Notes under the pieces: model-generated
Database searches by the model: none
Told to the model about the DNA's origin: nothing
The model's input: only the letters and a program-made list of their open reading frames with translations
In this document: positions 32,330 through 40,080 of the stretch, one piece after another
Numbering within the stretch: the stretch's first letter is position 1
How the letters are laid out: the number at the start of each line of letters is the position of its first letter
Made by a program: the position numbers and the translations under genes
From: a bacterium
Lineage (GTDB): Bacteria; UBP6; JAFGXH01
Reading direction: 5' to 3'
Assembly: GCA_027064085.1 (NCBI GenBank)
Contig: JAMOQH010000106.1
Coordinates: forward strand, 1 to 40,247
Length of the DNA stretch: 40,247 nucleotides

Positions 32330-33828
32330 AAACAATAGCTAAACAAGGTTTAAAATTTAATGAACCGTTAATTTTTGAAAGATCTGTTGTTGGTAAAAAG
32401 GGTTATTCATTTAAAGAATGTTTGTCAAATGGTTCAGATCCTGAAGATATATTTGATGATTTATTTATCAGAGATGAAATAAAAGACTTTCCTGAAGTGA
32501 GTGAAGTTGAAGTAATTAGACATTTTACAAGATTGAGCCAGTTAAATTATGGTTTAGATAGTGGTTTTTATCCATTAGGTTCTTGTACTATGAAATACAA
32601 TCCTAAAGTTAATGAAGATATTGCTAGATTTAAAGGATTTAATAAAATTCATCCTTATTTTCCCGAAGAATTTACTCAAGGAGCTTTAGAAGTAATATTT
32701 GGACTTCAAGAGCAACTTAAAAAGATAACTGGTTTTGAGGCAGTTACTTTGCAACCTTCTGCAGGAGCTCATGCAGAATTTACAGGTTTAAAAATAATAA
32801 AAGCTTACCATGAAAGTAATCATGATGAAAAAAGAAAATATATTATAATTCCTGATTCTGCCCATGGAACAAATCCTGCTTCTACAACTTTGGCTGGTTT
32901 TGAAGTTAAAAATGTAAAGTCAGGCCCTGATGGTTATATTGAAGCTGAAACTATTGCTGAAATAATGGATGAAACAATAGCTGGTATTATGATTACTAAC
33001 CCTAACACTTTAGGAGTATTTGAACAAGATTTAGATAAAATCATTAAAATTGTTCATTCAAAAGGTGGCTTAGTTTATGGTGATGGTGCAAACATGAATG
33101 CTCTTATGGGAAAATTAAAGCCTGCTGAAATTGGTTTTGATGTTATGCACTTAAATTTACATAAAACATTTTCAACACCACATGGTGGTGGTGGTCCTGG
33201 GGCTGGTCCAATTTTAGTAACTCAAGAGTTAAAAAGATTTCTTCCTCTTCCTCTTGTTGCTAAAACAGAAGAAGGAAGTTTTCATATAGTAAAAAATGCA
33301 ATTGGTTCAATTGGAAGAATGAAATCTTTTATGGGAAATTTTACTGTTTTAGTTAGAGCTTATTCTTATATTCTTGAAATGGGAGAAAGAGGCTTAACTC
33401 AAGCAACAGAAGATGCTGTTTTATCTGCAAATTATATTCGTGAATCATTAAAAGGGCATTATCATTTACCTTATGAAGCTGAGAGTTTACATGAAGTTGT
33501 ATTTTCTGATAAAAACTTTAAAGATTTAGGGGTTCATACAATAGATTTAGCTAAAAGATTAATTGATTATGGCTTACATCCTTCAACCGTTTACTTTCCA
33601 TTAATTGTTTCGGGTGCAATTATGATTGAACCAACAGAATCTGAATCTAAAGAAGACATTGATTATTTTATTGATGTTATGAAAACTATAGCAAATGAAA
33701 TGAAAGAAACTCCAGAACTATTACACAATGCTCCAGGTATTTCTTATAGAAAACGCCTTGACGAAGTTAAAGCAGCAAAACATCCTAAATTAAGATGGTA
33801 TAAACTAGATGAAGAAACAGACGAATAA
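32326..33828 (+). CDS. gcvPB: glycine dehydrogenase (decarboxylating) subunit 2
   Basis: A 500-residue cytoplasmic protein, the C-terminal half of split glycine decarboxylase P. It carries the PLP lysine: Lys280 in HLNLHKTFSTPHGGGGPG. Other conserved blocks are YPLGSCTMKYNPK (82-94), LQPSAGAHAEFTG, PDSAHGTNPAS and VYGDGANMNALMG. The length is typical of the family (about 485-500). Together with GcvPA, GcvH, GcvT and an L protein not present here it breaks glycine into CO2, ammonia and a one-carbon unit. It overlaps tsaE by 20 bases. Confidence 0.96.
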   Translation: MKTIAKQGLKFNEPLIFERSVVGKKGYSFKECLSNGSDPEDIFDDLFIRDEIKDFPEVSEVEVIRHFTRLSQLNYGLDSGFYPLGSCTMKYNPKVNEDIARFKGFNKIHPYFPEEFTQGALEVIFGLQEQLKKITGFEAVTLQPSAGAHAEFTGLKIIKAYHESNHDEKRKYIIIPDSAHGTNPASTTLAGFEVKNVKSGPDGYIEAETIAEIMDETIAGIMITNPNTLGVFEQDLDKIIKIVHSKGGLVYGDGANMNALMGKLKPAEIGFDVMHLNLHKTFSTPHGGGGPGAGPILVTQELKRFLPLPLVAKTEEGSFHIVKNAIGSIGRMKSFMGNFTVLVRAYSYILEMGERGLTQATEDAVLSANYIRESLKGHYHLPYEAESLHEVVFSDKNFKDLGVHTIDLAKRLIDYGLHPSTVYFPLIVSGAIMIEPTESESKEDIDYFIDVMKTIANEMKETPELLHNAPGISYRKRLDEVKAAKHPKLRWYKLDEETDE

Positions 33829-34246
33829 AATAATCACAATAAATGAATTAAATAATTTTACAGTTGATATTTCAAAAAATATTTCGGCACCATTTTTTAT
33901 TGGTTTAGAAGGAGAGATGGGAGCGGGTAAAACTACTTTTACTCAATCGCTTGTAAACAATATACTAAAAAAAGAAGAAATTGTTAATTCTCCAACATTT
34001 TCTATTATAAATTTATACGAACAAAGTAATATAAAGATAGTTCACGCAGATTTATTTAGATTAGAAAGTTATGAAGATTTAATATTTTCTGGTATTGAAG
34101 AATATTTATTTGATAATAATGCAATTATTATAGCGGAGTGGTATAGTAAAATTGATTTTGAAATCCCCAAACCTAATATGCTTATAAATATTAAAATTAT
34201 TTCTGAATATGAGAGACAATTCACCATTACTAAAAATTTAAAATAA
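33809..34246 (+). CDS. tsaE: tRNA threonylcarbamoyladenosine ATPase TsaE
   Basis: A 145-residue ATPase that supports the TsaB-TsaD complex making t6A37 on ANN-decoding tRNAs. The Walker A motif is GEMGAGKTTFTQ (35-46), followed by SPTFSIINLYE (61-71, the family switch motif), HADLFRLESYED (79-90) and IIAEWYSK. The length is normal (about 150). The start lies 20 bases inside gcvPB, in another frame, so it is read by coupling; no strong ribosome site is seen. Placement after gcv genes has no obvious functional meaning. Confidence 0.92.
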   Translation: MKKQTNKIITINELNNFTVDISKNISAPFFIGLEGEMGAGKTTFTQSLVNNILKKEEIVNSPTFSIINLYEQSNIKIVHADLFRLESYEDLIFSGIEEYLFDNNAIIIAEWYSKIDFEIPKPNMLINIKIISEYERQFTITKNLK

Positions 34247-34315
34247 TAACTTTATATTAGCTTATTCAGTTTTATTTACCTTAAGTTTATTCAGTAGTTT
34301 TGTATTGTATTTTTA

Positions 34316-35782
34316 TTATTCTATATCTGTAGATGTTTCTGTTGCTTCAGGTTCTTCTTCTATTACTTTAGGTGTTTCTTCTTTCTTGGGTTGTTGTTCT
34401 ACTTTTTTTGGGGTTTTAGGTGCAGAGTAGCGTTCTGGTTTAGGGACAAGTTTATTTTCTGGAGCACCAAATTTATATTGTAGGGTAGCATTTAGAAACA
34501 TTGGAGCTGTTGTTCCTGATATGAAATTTGGTCCATTGGTTAATAAAGCTTTATTCAATGTTGCAATAAATTTAAATGTATTATTTTGTAGTGAAATACC
34601 TACTGAAAAATTTGAACTTGTTTTATTTTGTTTTGAAGTATCTGTTACTTCAGATTGTGTAACATTAGTTGCCTTATCTAATTTATAGCTTTCTGTTGTA
34701 TCTGTATATACTAATTTATTATAACCTGTGTAAATTGTTAACCACGATTTTATGCTATACTCAATAGCTAATCCTAAGTAAGGGATACTTATTTTATCAA
34801 AAGAATCTTTAGCTTTACTGCCCTCTGTAGGAACAGTTAAACTTTTAGAATTTATTTCAAATGATGATATTAAAATTCCAAAACTAGGAGTTATTAATAA
34901 TTTATCTTTAATAGTTTCAATATCAAAAGAAGCACCTATATTTGTTAAAAGAGATGATTTTGTATGTTCAACAGTATTTACTTTTTTATGTTCAGTATTA
35001 TAAGTCAATTCAGAATATCCCTCATTGTTATAATCTAAGAAAGCCCATGTGGTCATTTTTACAGTATAAGATAAATCCATAAAAAATCTTCCACCCACTG
35101 ATATTGCAGTGTAGGCATCAGGAGAATTAACCAAGATAGTTTTAGGATTTCCTATTGAATCATAAGCTTCATTAGTGTAGCTACCAAAATCGATTTTAAA
35201 TAAGGAATCAAAGCCCATATTGTTTCCTAAATCCATACCGAAAGATGCTTTGATACTAGAGATACTTGAAGCAATTGTTCTTGAAGTAGTATTAGTTTGA
35301 TTTGCAGCAATATCAAGAGTTTTAACTTCATTTTTAAAATGTGAACTCCAATAATCAAATGATAAACCTAAATCTATGCTACCGAGATTATAGGCCGCAA
35401 AAATAGAATAAGTATGGTTTGCCAAGTTAAGAGGATTACCCTCTGTATCAGCAAGGCCTTCTAAGCCCCAAATTGCTTGCTTGGTATTGTAGTCAGCAAC
35501 ACCAATGGTTAAGCTAAACATAGTATTAAATGTACCGAAGGCATTATAATTATTTGGGCCAGCATAATAAACATTAGCAAAATCAGAATATTTATTTGCT
35601 AAATGAGGGAAAATAATTACATCACTAGGGTCATAAATTCCAACACGTCCTAAAGGTACAATAGATGTATAACCTATTTGCGAACTGCTTTCAAATCCTG
35701 ATAAGGCACTTACTCTTGAGCTTTGAGCCCCCATTAAAGAAATACTAACAAACGACAGTATTAATAAAACTTTTTTTAACAT
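34316..35782 (-). CDS. outer-membrane beta-barrel protein with Pro/Glu C-terminal tail
   Basis: A 488-residue protein. The signal peptide is KKVLLILSFVSISLMGAQS. Residues 20-435 are alternating strands rich in Tyr, Phe, Thr and Asn with pairs of aromatic residues (SIDLGLSFDYWSS; SFGMDLGNNMGFDSLFKIDF; FLNATLQYKF), the look of an outer-membrane barrel; the last strand ends about 436. A Pro/Lys/Glu tail of about 50 residues (PKPERYSAPKTPKKVEQQPK) follows, unusual after the usual C-terminal barrel strand. The family is not recognised; a porin or transport role is a guess. The start at 35782 has GGAGG four bases before it. Expression is from a promoter at 35808-35836. Confidence 0.7.
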   Translation of the reverse strand: MLKKVLLILSFVSISLMGAQSSRVSALSGFESSSQIGYTSIVPLGRVGIYDPSDVIIFPHLANKYSDFANVYYAGPNNYNAFGTFNTMFSLTIGVADYNTKQAIWGLEGLADTEGNPLNLANHTYSIFAAYNLGSIDLGLSFDYWSSHFKNEVKTLDIAANQTNTTSRTIASSISSIKASFGMDLGNNMGFDSLFKIDFGSYTNEAYDSIGNPKTILVNSPDAYTAISVGGRFFMDLSYTVKMTTWAFLDYNNEGYSELTYNTEHKKVNTVEHTKSSLLTNIGASFDIETIKDKLLITPSFGILISSFEINSKSLTVPTEGSKAKDSFDKISIPYLGLAIEYSIKSWLTIYTGYNKLVYTDTTESYKLDKATNVTQSEVTDTSKQNKTSSNFSVGISLQNNTFKFIATLNKALLTNGPNFISGTTAPMFLNATLQYKFGAPENKLVPKPERYSAPKTPKKVEQQPKKEETPKVIEEEPEATETSTDIE

Positions 35783-35807
35783 TTTTCCTCCAAAATAAAT
35801 ATAGGAT

Positions 35808-35836
35808 TGTATAGCATTATTTATTGAAAAATACAA
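35808..35836 (-). promoter_or_regulatory. promoter for the outer-membrane barrel gene
   Basis: Minus-strand TTGTAT (35836-35831), 17-base spacer, TATACA (35813-35808). It is 25 bases before the ATG at 35782 and excludes a start at 35836 that would lie in the promoter itself. Confidence 0.5.
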
Positions 35837-35901
35837 GTTTGGTGTTGCATAAAGCCATAATATTGTTTATAATTGTTTTTTGTATGGGAAGATTCTGCAA
35901 T

Positions 35902-37128
35902 ATGATAGTTAGATATTTATTGATAGTTTTTTTTACTTTTATAAATTTTTTATTACTAAAAAAGATTTTAATTTATTTTGGTAAAAATTTTAAATATATT
36001 CTTAAATATATCATTTTCTTTATATTTATTTCTGTAATTACATTTGTGTACAGTTATAGTATTTCTCATCATTTAGAATTCTATTTAAAAACATCAAGAG
36101 CTGTATTTATATTCTCAGAAATAGCATATATTTTATCTTTTATTTCTCTTTCTCTATCACTTTTTTATTTAAAAATATATTATCACTTTAAAAATAAAAA
36201 AGTTTTTTTACCTGATGTTAAATTAAGGGATAAATATGAAGCAATTGGTGTTGTTTGTGGAGAAAAACTAGGAGAAAAGCATATTAAAATAACTAGAAGA
36301 GATTTTATTAAAAATGGAGCATTAGCCTTTCCTTTAATATCTATGGCTTTTAGTTCAAAGGGAGTTATTGAAGCTTATTCTTCTACATCATTTCCTCGAA
36401 TAAAATTAAAATATAAAAAATTACCAGATTCTTTAAAGGGTTTAAAAATTGCACAAGTTTCTGATTTACATTTAGGAATATTTATTACTCTCAATTATTG
36501 GCAAGATATTATAAATTATTTAAAAAAGCAAAATTTAGATTTATTATTATTAACTGGCGATTTTGTAGACGAGTACACTCTGCTAGATGATGCGGTTAAA
36601 ATTTTATCTCAAATAAAACCTAAATATGGTATATATTCTTCTTCTGGAAATCATGAGTATTCAAGAGGGATTTCTCCCGTTTTAAGAGCTTTTAAAAAGT
36701 ATAAGATTCCATATCTGAGAAGTAAAGGCAAGAGAATAAAAATTGGAGAAAGCTACTTGTTTATTGGTGGAGTTGATGATTTGTATGGTGTTGGTTATAA
36801 ATTTAGAAAGGGGTATTTAAAAAAAACTTTCTATAAAACAATAAAATATGCTCAGAGTGATGATTTTAAAATATTAATGAGTCATAGATACAAAGTTTTT
36901 AAATATTCTACTGAAAATAACATAGAATTAACTCTTTCTGGTCATAGCCATGGAGGGCAAATAGGTTTTAATGGTCATTCTTTATTTGAAGGTGTTAAAG
37001 GTCATAAACATCTTTGGGGAAAATTTCAGGAAAATAATTCAATTTTATATACCACATCTGGAGCAGGACACTGGTTTCCATTTAGAATAAACTGTCCTAC
37101 AGAAGTTCCTGTTTTTACTTTAGAATAG
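35902..37128 (+). CDS. polytopic metallophosphoesterase with internal Tat motif
   Basis: About 408 residues. Three or four hydrophobic helices occupy residues 4-95, followed by a soluble stretch and, at about 130-150, a twin-arginine signal-like segment (TRRDFIKNGALAFPLISMAF). The remaining 250 residues are a calcineurin-like metallophosphoesterase: SDLHLG (metal Asp-His), LTGDFVDE, SGNHEY, SHRYKVF and SGHSHGGQIG. The fold is of the YkuE/LpxH-like group that hydrolyses phosphoesters, including lipid or nucleotide substrates. The substrate is unknown. The catalytic domain probably ends up in the periplasm, moved by Tat after Sec-inserted helices (inference). Start choice is uncertain: ATG 35902 has GGGAAG 10 bases upstream; ATG 35884 or TTG 35824 are alternatives. 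It diverges from the barrel gene. Confidence 0.75.
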   Translation: MIVRYLLIVFFTFINFLLLKKILIYFGKNFKYILKYIIFFIFISVITFVYSYSISHHLEFYLKTSRAVFIFSEIAYILSFISLSLSLFYLKIYYHFKNKKVFLPDVKLRDKYEAIGVVCGEKLGEKHIKITRRDFIKNGALAFPLISMAFSSKGVIEAYSSTSFPRIKLKYKKLPDSLKGLKIAQVSDLHLGIFITLNYWQDIINYLKKQNLDLLLLTGDFVDEYTLLDDAVKILSQIKPKYGIYSSSGNHEYSRGISPVLRAFKKYKIPYLRSKGKRIKIGESYLFIGGVDDLYGVGYKFRKGYLKKTFYKTIKYAQSDDFKILMSHRYKVFKYSTENNIELTLSGHSHGGQIGFNGHSLFEGVKGHKHLWGKFQENNSILYTTSGAGHWFPFRINCPTEVPVFTLE

Positions 37129-37131
37129 TGT

Positions 37132-37167
37132 AATTGTTTAACCACAATAAATTGTGTTTTAACAATT
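37132..37167 (+). terminator. two-part hairpin after the phosphoesterase gene
   Basis: AATTGTT (37132-37138) pairs with AACAATT (37161-37167), and inside it CACAAT (37143-37148) with ATTGTG (37151-37156). The stem has 13 pairs in two blocks and starts 4 bases after the stop. No immediate U-run follows, but T-rich DNA lies about 20 bases on, so termination or mRNA 3'-end protection is plausible. Confidence 0.45.
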
Positions 37168-37253
37168 AAAATTTAACCTGTAGTTTAAATTTTTTTTATT
37201 TTTTTATTTTAGTTTTTAACATAGTAAACGATGTTCATTGTGAATCAAAAATA

Positions 37254-37270
37254 AGCCTTATTTAAAGGCT
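37254..37270 (+). promoter_or_regulatory. hairpin directly before the flgE ribosome site
   Basis: AGCCTT (37254-37259) and AAGGCT (37265-37270) form a 6-bp hairpin with loop ATTTA, four bases before GGAGGAG and the ATG at 37283. It could modulate access to the ribosome site. The rest of the 154-base gap upstream is T-rich; no clear sigma-28 or sigma-54 promoter was found. Confidence 0.3.
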
Positions 37271-37282
37271 GATGGAGGAGCA

Positions 37283-38584
37283 ATGAGTCTAGGTAGAGCA
37301 ATGACTGCAGCTGTTACAGGTATGGGTGCAAATAGTACAAGATTGAATATAATTGGAGACAATATTGCTAACTCAAATACAATTGGCTTTAAGCGTTCAA
37401 GAGGTAATTTTGGTGATTTAGTTTCCCAAACATTAATTGGAGCAACTGCTACATTTTCTCAAGTAGGAAGTGGTGTTAGATTAATTGATGTTCAGCAAAT
37501 ACATTCACAAGGTGCTTTGAGTTATACTGGTTTAGATACAGATATGGCTATAAGTGGAAGCGGCTATTTTATGGTTAATGGAACTGTTAATGGACAAACC
37601 GGAAATTTCTATACTAGAGCAGGACAATTTCATTTAGATGAAAATGGTTTTTTAGTAACTCCCGAAAAAATGAGGATACAAGGTTATGGTGTAACTGCTG
37701 ACGGACAAGTTAATGGAAGTTTAGGGGATATTAATTTAACTGCCTCTAATATTCCTCCTTTAGCAACCGAAAATGTAAGTTTTACAGCAAATCTAGATAG
37801 CGAGGATGCTGTTGTAGCAGCTGCTTTTGATCCAACGGACCCATATAATACATCTAATTTTGCAACAGCAATAACAGTTTATGATTCATTAGGTAATGCT
37901 CATCAATTAGATATATTTTTTAAGAAAACAGCAGGAAATAATTGGGAATGGCATGGTTTAATTGATGGTGGAGATTTAACTGGTGGAACAGCTGGAGTAG
38001 CAACGGAAGTTGCAAGTGGAACCTTAGGTTTTACTACAGATGGAAGACTTGATACGGAAGTTATTAATGGTGGTACAATTAATTTTTTAGATGCTACACA
38101 AAATCAAGTAATTGATTTTGATTTTGGACCATCAATAACAACAGATGGAGGTGATGGAGAAAGTGGAACAACGCAGTATTCATCAAGATCAAGTATAAAT
38201 TTTCAGACTCAAGATGGTTACACAACGGGTTCATTAACAAGATTTGGAGTTAGCGAAGATGGTGTTATTACAGGTGCATACTCAAATGGAGAAGTTAGAA
38301 CGGTTGGGCAATTAACATTGTCTTCATTTCAAAATCCACAAGGATTACATAAGTTAGGGCAAAATATGTGGGCTGAAACAAATGATAGCGGAGAACCTTT
38401 AGTCGGTATACCTAATAGTGGTCCAAGAGGTTCGGTTGTTAGTCAGCATTTAGAGCAATCAAATGTTGATTTAGCTGAAGAAATGGTAGATATGATAATA
38501 ACTCAAAGAGCATTTCAAGCAAACTCAAAAACTGTTACAACGGCTGATTCAATGCTTGCGGAGATAATTCAAATGAAAAGATAA
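37283..38584 (+). CDS. flgE: flagellar hook protein FlgE
   Basis: A 433-residue protein of the FlgE hook family, exported through the flagellar secretion system and polymerised outside the cell. The N-terminal rod/hook motif is NIIGDNIANSNTIGFKRSRG (22-41). The D1 segment follows (QIHSQGALSYTGLDTDMAI, GSGYFMV), with the FlgE-type D2 domain (TAITVYDSLGNAHQLDIFFK) in the middle. The C-terminal coiled coil is LEQSNVDLAEEMVDMIITQR to ADSMLAEIIQ. FlgE is typically 390-450 residues, so the size fits; FlgF or FlgG would be about 250. The ATG has GGAGGAG. It appears alone, with no other flagellar gene next to it, so either it is separate from the main operon or the rest lies elsewhere. Confidence 0.93.
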   Translation: MSLGRAMTAAVTGMGANSTRLNIIGDNIANSNTIGFKRSRGNFGDLVSQTLIGATATFSQVGSGVRLIDVQQIHSQGALSYTGLDTDMAISGSGYFMVNGTVNGQTGNFYTRAGQFHLDENGFLVTPEKMRIQGYGVTADGQVNGSLGDINLTASNIPPLATENVSFTANLDSEDAVVAAAFDPTDPYNTSNFATAITVYDSLGNAHQLDIFFKKTAGNNWEWHGLIDGGDLTGGTAGVATEVASGTLGFTTDGRLDTEVINGGTINFLDATQNQVIDFDFGPSITTDGGDGESGTTQYSSRSSINFQTQDGYTTGSLTRFGVSEDGVITGAYSNGEVRTVGQLTLSSFQNPQGLHKLGQNMWAETNDSGEPLVGIPNSGPRGSVVSQHLEQSNVDLAEEMVDMIITQRAFQANSKTVTTADSMLAEIIQMKR

Positions 38585-38625
38585 TTAATAATATTATGAC
38601 AATATTCATTTATATTGTTATTAAA

Positions 38626-38775
38626 AGATTGCCTGTTAACTCAGGTAATTTGCCTACTCACTATAGGCAATAACAAGGAAAATAATCTGAATTGATAAAG
38701 CCCAGATTATACCTCCTTGAAACACTACACACTACAAAATGAAATCACTCGACGGAGTGGTTTCATTTTTTTTTT
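38626..38775 (+). ncRNA. candidate structured small RNA or long 3' UTR
   Basis: About 150 bases between flgE and selD that fold into several short stems and end in a strong terminator. Stems seen: CCTG/CAGG (38632-38645), TTGCCTA/TAGGCAA (38650-38670), and a hairpin with CAAGGA plus ATAATCT facing AGATTAT and TCCTTG (38674-38719). A further AGATT/AATCT pairing (38626-38630 with 38684-38688) would close a junction but competes with the last hairpin. A weak promoter-like ATGACA-N17-TATTAA (38596-38624) lies upstream; if used, the start would be near 38631. I recognise no known RNA family. Read-through from flgE is the alternative. Confidence 0.4.
38736..38775 (+). terminator. strong rho-independent terminator
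   Basis: A stem of about 15 bp (38736-38750 with 38755-38769) with loop GACG, one G-U pair, the core TCACTC facing GAGTGG, followed by a run of T ending at 38775. It separates flgE and the RNA-like region from selD. Confidence 0.8.
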
Positions 38776-38829
38776 AGGTAAAATTAATACACAGATTATA
38801 TAAATATTATGGGAATATAATAAAGCGAA

Positions 38830-38903
38830 AACCCAATTTTGGGGTTGAGTGAACTGCGTAAAATGCATAAGCAGTTGAAGCAGAAAAATCTTTCTTGAAG
38901 AAA
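38830..38903 (+). promoter_or_regulatory. structured leader candidate before selD
   Basis: Three hairpins in a row precede selD: AACCC/GGGTT (38830-38846), AACTGC/GCAGTT (38852-38876) and TTTCTT/AAGAAA (38891-38903). They lie 44-117 bases before the ATG. A weak promoter (TTAGGT 38774-38779, 17 bases, TATATA 38797-38802) could start the transcript near 38809. The arrangement may be a leader that senses something, but it matches no riboswitch I know. A short ATG frame (38863-38898, 11 codons) in it has no ribosome site. Confidence 0.35.
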
Positions 38904-38946
38904 ATTAAATAAAGATATATACTCCTATTCTATTTTAGGAGGCTTT

Positions 38947-39990
38947 ATGGCAAAATATAATATATTAGAAGGTGCAGGTGGTTGCGATGCTAAATTAAGT
39001 ACAAATGTATTAGAACAAGTTGTTTATTCTAACACTTATTACAGAGATGAAAGAGTTTTAAATGGCTTAGAAGATGCAGATGATGCAGGAGTTTTTAAAA
39101 TTAATGATGATAAAGTAATAGTACAAACTACAGATTTTTTTCCTCCTATGGTAAATGATCCCTATTTATTTGGAAGAATCTCAGCTTGCAATGCTTTAAG
39201 CGATATTTACGCTATGGGGGCAATTCCAATAACTGCATTAAATTTAGTAGCATTTCCTCATGAAAAATTTCCTATTGAAATTTTAAAAGAAATCCTTAAT
39301 GGAGGAAGAGATGTACTTAAAGAGGCAAAATGTTCATTATTAGGTGGGCATTCTATTACTGATACTGGGATTAAATATGGCTTAGCTGTAACAGGAGAAG
39401 CTGAAATTGGTAAAACCTCTGATAATTCACATGCAGAAGTAGGAGATATTTTAATTCTAACAAAACCATTAGGAAGTGGAATTGCAATGAATGTTGCAAA
39501 AGCGGAAACTGATTTTTGGAACAGTAAAGCTACTGTAGATGAGGCTTTAAAATGGATGGGAACTTTAAATAAAGAAGCTGGTGAGGCTATTTATAAATTC
39601 GAAATAAAAACAGCAACTGATATTACTGGTTTCTCTTTAATTGGTCATCTTTCTGAAATTGCAAAGGCTAGTAAAGTTGATGTGTTATTATATAAAGATT
39701 CTATTCCTGTTATGGGAGATGTTTTAAAATTGTCTAAAATAGGTTTTTATCCTGCGGCAAGTCATAAAAATAAGAAAATTTATAGTAAATTTATAAAAAC
39801 AGAATTTGATAGTCCTATTATTGATTTATTATTTGATGCTCAAACATCAGGTGGAATGCTTTTAAGTGTAAATAAGGATAAACTTAAAGATATTTTACAA
39901 TTTTTTGATGATAATCTTGATTATCCTGTTTCCATTATTGGTGAAATTAAAAATAGACTAGGGGATAAGTCTATTATTGAAGTGTTGTAG
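38947..39990 (+). CDS. selD: selenide, water dikinase (selenophosphate synthase)
   Basis: A 347-residue cytoplasmic enzyme making selenophosphate from selenide and ATP, the selenium donor for selenocysteine and selenouridine. The N-terminal catalytic loop is GAGGCDAKL, with Cys13 where selenoprotein homologues have Sec. Other family blocks are VQTTDFFPPMVNDPYLFGRI, ACNALSDIYAMGA, LLGGHSITDTGIKYGLAVTG, KPLGSGI, ATDITGFSLIGHL and AQTSGGMLLSV. The length is typical (340-350). AGGAGG lies 6 bases before the ATG. No selA, selB or tRNA-Sec is in this window. The flanking structured leader is noted separately. Confidence 0.95.
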   Translation: MAKYNILEGAGGCDAKLSTNVLEQVVYSNTYYRDERVLNGLEDADDAGVFKINDDKVIVQTTDFFPPMVNDPYLFGRISACNALSDIYAMGAIPITALNLVAFPHEKFPIEILKEILNGGRDVLKEAKCSLLGGHSITDTGIKYGLAVTGEAEIGKTSDNSHAEVGDILILTKPLGSGIAMNVAKAETDFWNSKATVDEALKWMGTLNKEAGEAIYKFEIKTATDITGFSLIGHLSEIAKASKVDVLLYKDSIPVMGDVLKLSKIGFYPAASHKNKKIYSKFIKTEFDSPIIDLLFDAQTSGGMLLSVNKDKLKDILQFFDDNLDYPVSIIGEIKNRLGDKSIIEVL

Positions 39991-39998
39991 CATTTCAT

Positions 39999-40032
39999 AA
40001 CTGAGACAAGGCAACGCATTGTCTTTACAGTT
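39999..40032 (+). terminator. hairpin after selD
   Basis: AACTG plus AGACAA (39999-40009) pair with TTGTCT and CAGTT (40019-40032) with a 3-base bulge, giving 11 pairs. It begins 8 bases after the selD stop. No T-run follows, so it may be a rho-assisted end or a processing site. Confidence 0.45.
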
Positions 40033-40053
40033 ATTACATGCAAAATTTAACTA

Positions 40054-40069
40054 ACTTTGCAAGCAAAGT
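40054..40069 (-). terminator. possible terminator for the minus-strand gene at 40081
   Basis: ACTTTGC and GCAAAGT (40054-40069) form a 6-7 bp hairpin 11 bases past the stop of the partial gene. On the minus strand it is followed by TAGTTAAATTTT, which is T-rich. It faces the selD hairpin in a convergent layout. Confidence 0.35.
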
Positions 40070-40080
40070 GGATTTAAATT

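Noticed and set aside
37129-37282. Sigma-28 or sigma-54 flagellar promoter before flgE
   Set aside because: I found neither a TAAA/GCCGATAA pair nor a TGGCAC/TTGC pair at correct spacing.
38626-38775. 6S RNA, SRP RNA or tmRNA
   Set aside because: No closing stem joining both ends as in 6S, no GGAA-type SRP loop, and no tRNA-like end.
38863-38898. Short 11-codon frame in the selD leader as a leader peptide
   Set aside because: No ribosome-binding site precedes the ATG and no codon bias or regulatory run is visible.
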